The notes under the pieces: model-generated
Told to the model about the DNA's origin: nothing
The model's input: only the letters and a program-made list of their open reading frames with translations
The model's database searches: none
In this document: positions 57,811 to 64,000 of the stretch, piece by piece
How the letters are laid out: each line of letters opens with the position of its first letter
How positions within the stretch are numbered: the first letter of the stretch is position 1
Made by a program: the position numbers and the translations under genes
From: Brachybacterium timonense
Lineage (GTDB): Bacteria; Actinomycetota; Actinomycetes; Actinomycetales; Dermabacteraceae
Length of the DNA: 64,000 bases
Assembly (NCBI RefSeq): GCF_900258505.1
Contig: NZ_LT984895.1
Coordinates: 2,714,037-2,778,036 of the forward strand
Direction: 5' to 3'

Positions 57811-58524
57811 TTAGCGGGGCCGCACAGAGACCACGTCGATGCTGGCCTCCTCACTGGCGGTGAGGACCAGACGCACGGCTGCTGCCACGGAGCCGGGCCG
57901 CAGATAGCGCTCGGCGTCGTACTGCCCACCTTCGAAGGCCACCAGTTCGTGCTGCATGTCCGTGTCGACTCGGCCAGGGTGCACGGAGCTGACTCGCACG
58001 CCGTGCTCCCGCTCCTCCTCGCGTAGCGCATCGGTGAGTGCCCGCAGCGCGAACTTGGACGCCGCGTACGCGCCGCCCGCCGCACCAGCGTTCCAGCCCG
58101 CACCGGAGTTCAGGGTCACCACGGTGCCACGCGCGGCACGCAGCGCCGGCAGCAGGGCGCGCGTCAGGGTCGCAACCGCGACAACGTTCAGGGCGAAAGA
58201 CCGGGTCCACTCCCCCGCGGTGAGCTCCTCAATCGTGCCGGGCACGAGAACGCCCGCGGAATGCACGACGGCATCCAGCCGGGCATCGGGGGCGAGCAGC
58301 CCCGCCTGCTCGAGCGCGGCGCCGACAGCCTGCTCGTCGGTGAGGTCTGCGACCAGCGCCCGAGCGTCGGGCAGTTCGCGGGCGAGCTCCTCCAGGGCTG
58401 CGCTATCGCGGCCGGCGAGCAGCAGATCGTGATCGGGGGCGAGGTCCTCGGCAATAGCACGACCGATGCCGCGGGTGGCGCCGGTGATGAGGACGAGGGG
58501 GCGTGAGGTGGTGCTGTGGCTCAT
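57811..58524 (-). CDS. short-chain dehydrogenase/reductase
   Basis: A 237-residue SDR from the ATG at 58524. The cofactor loop is LITGATRGIGRAIAEDL (T-G-x-x-x-G-x-G), an Arg after strand 2 (LAGRDSAALEELARE) suggests NADP preference, and VHSAGVLVPG holds the structural NAG-like segment. The catalytic set is S...Y-x-x-x-K, seen as NSGAGWNAG and GGAYAASKFALRALTDALR. The substrate cannot be inferred. It converges with the csoR gene. Confidence 0.9.
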   Translation of the reverse strand: MSHSTTSRPLVLITGATRGIGRAIAEDLAPDHDLLLAGRDSAALEELARELPDARALVADLTDEQAVGAALEQAGLLAPDARLDAVVHSAGVLVPGTIEELTAGEWTRSFALNVVAVATLTRALLPALRAARGTVVTLNSGAGWNAGAAGGAYAASKFALRALTDALREEEREHGVRVSSVHPGRVDTDMQHELVAFEGGQYDAERYLRPGSVAAAVRLVLTASEEASIDVVSVRPR

Positions 58525-58672
58525 GCCCGTGAGTCTGTCACGCCACAGCAGGCGAGGCCACGGCACACGACCCCGCCCTGACCCACTACTCACCGCCGCG
58601 TCGGCCAGGACGTTCTCGGCGCTCTGGGGACGACGCTGAATCCGTCGCCGCCCCCACAGTGCTTTCGACGGG

Positions 58673-58767
58673 TTCTCCCCCGCGCTCGGTGGGACGATGG
58701 CGCCACAACAGTGGAAACTCAACGAGCAGACAGTTTCTCCCCCGCGCTCGGTGGGACGATGGCGCCA
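58673..58767 (+). repeat. 33-bp direct repeat upstream of the CPBP gene
   Basis: The 33 bases at 58673-58705 recur exactly at 58735-58767 (62-bp period; each begins TTCTCCCCCGCGCTCGGTGG and ends GGCGCCA). The last base of the second copy is the A of the ATG start. The first copy runs into ACA instead, so it lacks the start codon. Confidence 0.9.
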
Positions 58768-59567
58768 TGGAACAGTCGCACGCCATGACAGCGCCCACGC
58801 GGCCGGGGGTGGGATGGAGTGGTCCGCAGCCGTGGCGGTGGTTCATCGGGGCAGAGATCCTCATCGTGCTGGGGCTGTCGCTAGGCCGCAGCGGGTACTA
58901 CGCGGTGCTCGAACTGGTGGACGCACTCACTCGCGGGCCGCTGCGCGACCAGAGCACATCGTTGAACCCGTCGGTCTCGCCGCGGCCGTGGTTCGACCTG
59001 CTATACCAGCTCTCCGGCATCGTCTTCACGCTCGTGCCCGTTGTTCTCGTGCTCTTCCTGCTGCACATCACCGGGTCACAGGCGCTGCGAGCACTCGGCC
59101 TGGATCTGCTGCGCCCGATCGCAGACCTGCTGTGGGGGCTGGGGCTTGCCGCCGCGATCGGGATCCCAGGGCTGGGCGTGTACTGGCTCGGGCGCGTGCT
59201 GGGCGCCACCATGGAAGTGGTGCCCGCAGCCTTGGATCAGCACTGGTGGGCGATCCCCGTGCTCGTGCTGCAGGCGGTGAAGAACGCGCTCATCGAGGAA
59301 GTGGTGGTGGCCGGGTACCTGGTGGTGCGTCTGGAGCAGATCGGGTGGTCGCCCGCGGCGGTGCTCGCCGTCTCCGCGTTGCTGCGCGGCTCCTATCACC
59401 TGTATCAGGGCATCGGTGCGGGTATCGCGAACGTGGTGATGGGGCTCGTGTTTGCAGAGTTCTTCCGGCGCACGCGGCGCACCGGGCCGCTGATTGTGGC
59501 CCACACGGTGATGGACGTGGTGGTGTTCGTCGGCTACGCGCTGCTGGGGCCCGCACTCGGGCTGTGA
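58767..59567 (+). CDS. CPBP-family intramembrane protease (second in window)
   Basis: A 266-residue protein from the ATG at 58767. It has a ~20-residue cytoplasmic start, about seven helices, and motif 1 ALIEEVVVAGYLVVRLEQIG (the E-E-x-x-x-x-G-Y pattern of the family). Motif 2 lies in the ALLRGSYHLYQGIGAGIANV segment and motif 3 in LIVAHTVMDVVVF. The paired Glu, both His and Asp needed for the site are present. Its role is unknown. Its start region is duplicated upstream as a 33-bp direct repeat. Confidence 0.88.
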   Translation: MEQSHAMTAPTRPGVGWSGPQPWRWFIGAEILIVLGLSLGRSGYYAVLELVDALTRGPLRDQSTSLNPSVSPRPWFDLLYQLSGIVFTLVPVVLVLFLLHITGSQALRALGLDLLRPIADLLWGLGLAAAIGIPGLGVYWLGRVLGATMEVVPAALDQHWWAIPVLVLQAVKNALIEEVVVAGYLVVRLEQIGWSPAAVLAVSALLRGSYHLYQGIGAGIANVVMGLVFAEFFRRTRRTGPLIVAHTVMDVVVFVGYALLGPALGL

Positions 59568-59693
59568 GCATCCGGGCCGACGGGCGCAGCAACGGTGGCC
59601 GTCCGCGCCGGATGTACGCAGGGCGCTGCCGGCGTTCGGGTGAGGGCCGACGGTCGGGCGAGGGGCTGGTCCCTTCCCGCGCACGTCATTGCG

Positions 59694-60017
59694 TCAGATG
59701 ATGCGCGGCTCCCCGGGGCCGTCGGTGACGATCGGCAGACCTGACTCGAGCCACTGGTCCATGCCGCCGCGCACGTCGATCGCCTCGAAACCGTTGAGGT
59801 TCAGCCACTGGGTGACCTGGCGGGAGCGGCCGCCGCTGCGGCACACCACATAGACCTCGCCGTCCTCAGGCAGCTGGTCCAGGTTCTCCAGGAGGGTGCT
59901 CGCCGGAAGGTGGCGGGCATTCGGGGCGTGCCCAGCGTCCCACTCGTTCTGCTCGCGCACGTCCAGCAGATGAGCATCCTGCGGCACCTCGGCGGGGGTG
60001 ACTGCATCCAGATCCAT
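59694..60017 (-). CDS. single-domain rhodanese-like protein
   Basis: A 107-residue protein from the ATG at 60017 (MDLDAVTPAEVPQDAHLLDV). It has the rhodanese N-terminal signature DVREQNEWDAGHAPNARHLP and the active-site loop V-V-C59-R-S-G-G-R-S. Such proteins carry persulfide sulfur on the Cys or act as phosphatase-like relatives. The six-residue loop favours sulfurtransferase. There is no signal peptide. It is located directly after a CPBP gene in convergent orientation, with no visible partner. Confidence 0.9.
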   Translation of the reverse strand: MDLDAVTPAEVPQDAHLLDVREQNEWDAGHAPNARHLPASTLLENLDQLPEDGEVYVVCRSGGRSRQVTQWLNLNGFEAIDVRGGMDQWLESGLPIVTDGPGEPRII

Positions 60018-60100
60018 GGTCGCAACCCTACGCGGCACGACGCCGGCCGGCACCTCCTCCACAGGGTGCCGGCCGGTCGTCGCCGTGAGGGCTGTTGCCC

Positions 60101-61525
60101 TCAGCCCTGCAGTGCGCCTCGGCGCACAAGCGGCGCCGCCACCAGAATCGAGCCGAGCACCATCGCATAGGCGGCGACGATGCCGAGCACGTACTGGATC
60201 AGAACACCCGGCTGGCTGAGCGCCGTGGACATGACGCTGGCGAGCACCAGCGCCACCATGCCGAATGCGAGCACGGAGCTCATCAGCAGCGGGATCATGA
60301 TCTCCGCGAGCCGAGCGCGGTGCAGTTGGGCGACCTGCGCACCGGCCACATACTGGGCGCGCAGCACCGGCGCCTGGTCGATCACGCGGGCCGTCTGCGG
60401 CACTCCTGTCGCCACGGCCGCGAGCACCGCAGCGATCACCAGCGTGAGCATCCCGCCTGTGCGCAGCGCCGTGATCAACATGACGTCCTCAGCGGAGCTT
60501 GGCTCATTCAGTGTGGCCAACACCGACAGGAACCCGGCGATGATCATCGCGAAGGTCACCCCGGCCACAGCACGCCATCCCGCCCGCGGATCGGCCGCGA
60601 GCCGACGCGCACCCACCAACACTGCGGCGCTCCGGGCGAGGCGAGCAACGATCTTCGCGGTGATCCAGACGAGGAAGGGGCCAGCCACATTCACCGCAGC
60701 CACCATGGCCCCGAGAAGCACGATCATGAACGCCATGACCATCATCGCTCCGCCTTCCTCCGAGGCGAAGAGGGAACCCACCTGTGACAGCGCCACGAAA
60801 GCGATGGCGAGCACCGCCAGCAGCACCAGACGCAGCACGGACATCCGCACCACGCGCGCGTCACGGGCAACACCCAGCGGGCTGAGCACCACACCGGACA
60901 GGGCGATCCCCGCAGAGATCGCGGCCAGCAGCACCAGGCCGCCGATCAGCAGCGGATAGGACCACCAGGGCAGGAGCAGCTCCGCCACGGTGAACGCGGT
61001 GATACCGAAGTCCAGACCCGTCAGCGGCAGGGCGAGCAGCAGGTGCGCCACGAGCCCGATCACCGAACCGAGCAGGCACTGCACAACAACGTCCAGCACC
61101 GCCACAGAGCCGACCTGAGCCGACGTACCGCCCACCAGCCGCAAGGAGGCAAGGTCCTTCTCGCGGCGAGCAAGCGATAGACGCGCTGCAGAACCACCGA
61201 GGCCCACAGCGCTCGGCACCAGCAAGACAGTGGCGATCACGGCGCACATCACCAGGAATCCGGCCACCGATTGTTCGTCGCTGAGCTCATCGAGCGCCGC
61301 ACCAGAATCCGGCAGACGGCCGATGAACGCACCCAAGCCACCGAGCACCGTGAGGGTGATCGCCGTGGAGACCGCGAAGGCGATGACGGGCAGCAGATCA
61401 GCAAGGGCACCACGGCGGCGCAGCAACAGCGGCAGCGCCTCACGCACAGCGCTGAGGCGGCTCCCCTGCTCAGTCACGGCCGTGCGGGAGGTCGCAGAAA
61501 CAGAGGGCATGACGTCGGTGCTCAT
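60101..61525 (-). CDS. FtsX-like ABC transporter permease
   Basis: A 474-residue permease with about ten helices arranged as two FtsX-type halves. After a 35-residue cytoplasmic start come a helix (LPVIAFAVSTAITLTVLGGL), a modest extracytoplasmic loop, and three helices with the coupling motif RRAARLSLARREKDLASLRL-like (here SAARLSLARREKDLASLRLV). A second set with ARRLAADPRAGWRAVAGVTF follows. It overlaps the ATPase gene by four bases. The pair forms a MacB/LolCDE-like exporter of peptides, lipoproteins or drugs. No periplasmic adaptor gene is adjacent. Confidence 0.87.
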   Translation of the reverse strand: MSTDVMPSVSATSRTAVTEQGSRLSAVREALPLLLRRRGALADLLPVIAFAVSTAITLTVLGGLGAFIGRLPDSGAALDELSDEQSVAGFLVMCAVIATVLLVPSAVGLGGSAARLSLARREKDLASLRLVGGTSAQVGSVAVLDVVVQCLLGSVIGLVAHLLLALPLTGLDFGITAFTVAELLLPWWSYPLLIGGLVLLAAISAGIALSGVVLSPLGVARDARVVRMSVLRLVLLAVLAIAFVALSQVGSLFASEEGGAMMVMAFMIVLLGAMVAAVNVAGPFLVWITAKIVARLARSAAVLVGARRLAADPRAGWRAVAGVTFAMIIAGFLSVLATLNEPSSAEDVMLITALRTGGMLTLVIAAVLAAVATGVPQTARVIDQAPVLRAQYVAGAQVAQLHRARLAEIMIPLLMSSVLAFGMVALVLASVMSTALSQPGVLIQYVLGIVAAYAMVLGSILVAAPLVRRGALQG

Positions 61526-62319
61526 CGGGCACCCCCCTGAGTGCGATGGAACTCCTGGGCGATACGGCCATCACGCATGGCAACGGTCCGAGAGCAGGCA
61601 GACGCGACACTCGGATCGTGCGTGACCATCACCAGGCTCGCGCCGCTGATCTGGCAGGCGTCCACGAGCACCTGCAGCACAGACTGACCAGTCGCCTGAT
61701 CCAGAGCACCGGTGGGCTCATCGGCGAAGACCACCGACGGCTGGCCGGCAAGCGCTCGGGCGATGGCCACGCGCTGCGCCTGACCGCCGGAGATCTGACC
61801 CGGGCGCCGATCCGCGAGGTCAGCGATGCCCAGGCGATCCAGCCAGGCGCGTGCCTCCGCGGTGGCGGCCCGGCGAGGTGTGCCCCCGAGCATGCGCGGC
61901 AGGATCACGTTCTCCAGTGCGCTCAGCTCCGGCAGAAGGCGTCCGTCCTGGAAGACGAATCCGAAGGCAGAGCGGCGCAACCGGGTGCGCTCGGCGTCGG
62001 AGAGCGTGGCAAGGTCGCGGCCGTCGTAGTGCACGCTGCCGGTGGTGGGCTGCAGGATCCCCGCCAGCACGTGCAGCAGGGTTGTCTTGCCGCAGCCGGA
62101 GGGTCCCATCACGGCGAGCGAATCGGCACGGGCAATCTGGAGGTCCACGCCGTTCAGGGCGCGCACGCCCTGGGAGCGGTCACCATAGGACTTGGTCAGG
62201 GCCGAGGCGGTGAGCACGGCACTGGGGCCGCTGTGGATCGAGCCCTGGGGGTGCGGGGCATGCGGGTGCGGGGCATGGGCGTGTGGGACATGAGGATGCG
62301 GGGCGGTCGCTGTGGTCAT
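61522..62319 (-). CDS. LolD/MacB-type ABC ATPase with His-rich N-terminus
   Basis: A 265-residue ATPase with Walker A GPSGCGKTTLL, Q-loop GFVFQDGRLLPEL, signature ISGGQAQRVAIARALAGQ, Walker B VVFADEPTGALD and H-loop MVTHD. The LDQATG and ALN features match the LolD/MacB exporter branch. Its first ~25 residues are unusual: a His/Pro/Ala repeat (PHPHVPHAHAPHPHAPHPQG) with eight or more His. The coding DNA there is a short-period repeat. It may bind metal ions, or the true start may be a later GTG. It works with the overlapping permease. Confidence 0.9.
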   Translation of the reverse strand: MTTATAPHPHVPHAHAPHPHAPHPQGSIHSGPSAVLTASALTKSYGDRSQGVRALNGVDLQIARADSLAVMGPSGCGKTTLLHVLAGILQPTTGSVHYDGRDLATLSDAERTRLRRSAFGFVFQDGRLLPELSALENVILPRMLGGTPRRAATAEARAWLDRLGIADLADRRPGQISGGQAQRVAIARALAGQPSVVFADEPTGALDQATGQSVLQVLVDACQISGASLVMVTHDPSVASACSRTVAMRDGRIAQEFHRTQGGAR

Positions 62320-62351
62320 GCATCCAGGGTGCTCGGCCGCTCCCGGATGCG

Positions 62352-62385
62352 CGTCGGCCCCGAGGATGCATCCTCGGGGCCGACG
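62352..62385. terminator. perfect 34-bp palindrome after pstB
   Basis: The sequence is symmetrical base for base around 62368/62369 (arms begin CGTCGGCCCCGAGGATG). It lies 43 bp beyond the pstB stop and 32 bp before the LolD-type start, so it is the probable terminator of the pst operon. The absence of a loop is unusual. Confidence 0.65.
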
Positions 62386-62428
62386 TCAGACCGTGGGAGG
62401 AGTCAGCTCTCCTCCTGGTGGCACCGAA

Positions 62429-63208
<780 letters not shown>

Positions 63209-63240
63209 CGGGATTCCTTTCCAGGGGCGCCGAGCTGGGC

Positions 63241-64000
63241 TCAGCGGCTGAGCTTCGGCGAGAAGTAGTAGCTGATGACGCGGGCGATGATGTTGAGCAC
63301 CATCACGATGATGATGAGGGTCAGGGCCGCAGCCCACGCATTGTCGAAGTTGACCGTCTCCGAGCAGGCGTGTTCGAGCCCCGTGGAGGGGTTCTTCATC
63401 GTGTCATTCGGGCAGGGCGCGGTGCCCTGCTTGTACATCGTGTTGATGTAGGTGGGCAGGGTCTGCATGCGTCCGTCGAACAGGTCCGCGTTCAGCGTGC
63501 GGACCGCACCGACCGTGAGCAGCAGCGGAGCCGTCTCACCGATGACGCGAGCGATCGCGAGGGTGACCGACGTGGCCAGGCCAGCGATCGCAGTGCGCAG
63601 CACCACGTTGACGATCGTGAGCCACTTCGGGGTGCCCAAGGCGTAGGCCGCCTCGCGCAGATCCAGCGGCACCAGTCGCAGCATCTCTTCACTGGAGCGC
63701 ACAACAGTCGGGATCATCAGCACGGACAGTGCCACGGAACCCATCAGGCCCGTGCGCATGCCCGGGTCGCCGGAGATGATCGTGAACAGCGCCAGTCCGA
63801 ACAGGCCAGCAACGATCGACGGGATACCCGTCATAACGTCCACCAGGAAGGTGATGCCGCGCGAGAGCAGCTTGAGCGGCCCCTGCGAGGCGTACTCCAC
63901 CAGGAAGATCGAGGTGAAGAACCCGATCGGCACAGAGATCAGGGTGGCGCCCAGCGTCACCATCAGGGTGCCGACGATCGCGTGCATGATGCCGCCGTCG
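63241..64000 (-). CDS. pstA: phosphate ABC transporter permease PstA (partial)
   Basis: The C-terminal ~252 residues are visible; the frame continues past the right edge ([20 protein letters not shown] is internal, so no start is chosen). Features include five helices, the permease coupling loop [20 protein letters not shown], and the family block [37 protein letters not shown] is also conserved. A longer than usual loop with two Cys ([20 protein letters not shown], then C) lies before the last helix, as in other actinobacterial PstA proteins. Confidence 0.97.
   Translation of the reverse strand, partial: DGGIMHAIVGTLMVTLGATLISVPIGFFTSIFLVEYASQGPLKLLSRGITFLVDVMTGIPSIVAGLFGLALFTIISGDPGMRTGLMGSVALSVLMIPTVVRSSEEMLRLVPLDLREAAYALGTPKWLTIVNVVLRTAIAGLATSVTLAIARVIGETAPLLLTVGAVRTLNADLFDGRMQTLPTYINTMYKQGTAPCPNDTMKNPSTGLEHACSETVNFDNAWAAALTLIIIVMVLNIIARVISYYFSPKLSR

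Overview
The window is high-GC actinobacterial DNA: mostly Shine-Dalgarno-led or leaderless genes, many GTG starts, and short ATGA/GTGA overlaps inside operons. The gene content (Mrp-type antiporter operon with a fused A/B subunit, formate-THF ligase, UMF1-type MFS protein, clustered tRNAs, IS1249-type elements) fits a Micrococcales-like organism, plausibly Dermabacteraceae such as Brachybacterium. That placement is inference from gene content, not from a marker gene.

Left end, 1-2802: accessory DNA. A partial IS3-family element runs off the left edge and cuts a small gene. Next to it are a short HTH (excisionase-like) gene, a two-helix membrane protein and a 34-residue hydrophobic peptide behind a strong RBS and a compound palindrome; this looks like a phage or integrative-element remnant. 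A complete IS1249-type (IS256-related) element follows at 1455-2794.

2803-9868: tRNA-Thr, an S33 lipoprotein peptidase, a NarL-type two-component system, a small zincin, tRNA-Glu, tRNA-Asp and tRNA-Phe, then a second IS1249-type copy at 8556-9860 in the opposite orientation. Each copy has its own perfect 8-bp target duplication. Each sits about 20 bp past the terminator hairpin of a tRNA gene with the same end facing the tRNA. The second copy also lies just upstream of fhs.

9966-31209: housekeeping and envelope genes. These are fhs, a TPR protein, the mnhA/B-C-D-E-F-G cation/proton antiporter operon, an MFS transporter, dcd with a coupled unknown gene, tRNA-Gly, a DUF4282 protein, and a TetR regulator. 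They continue with an 846-residue membrane protein that looks like a membrane-bound proton pyrophosphatase stripped of its catalytic residues, a thioredoxin/NHL protein, two adjacent HAD phosphatases and metY.

31380-47100: an antibiotic-resistance-type ABC-F gene with a possible leader, a cell-wall recycling cluster (nagZ, anmK, an RpiR regulator and a divergent BadF-type sugar kinase), a DUF1345 protein and a flavin monooxygenase. On the minus strand follows a 2-oxoacid dehydrogenase operon (E1 alpha, E1 beta, E2) that continues into two crcB fluoride-channel genes and a CopD/CtaG membrane protein.

47162-64000: a sulfatase, two CPBP-type membrane proteases, a Gfo/Idh/MocA oxidoreductase, an MFS transporter, an aromatic/histidinol-phosphate aminotransferase, a lipoprotein, a holin-family protein, purB-csoR, an SDR, a rhodanese, an FtsX/LolD-type ABC exporter with a His-rich ATPase, and pstB-pstA, which runs off the right edge.

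The observations most worth a second look are the pyrophosphatase-like pseudoenzyme, the identical placement of both IS copies relative to tRNA terminators, the duplicated right end of IS copy 1, the regular spacing of -10 boxes six bases before ATG starts, and the intergenic octamer CCGACGGG.
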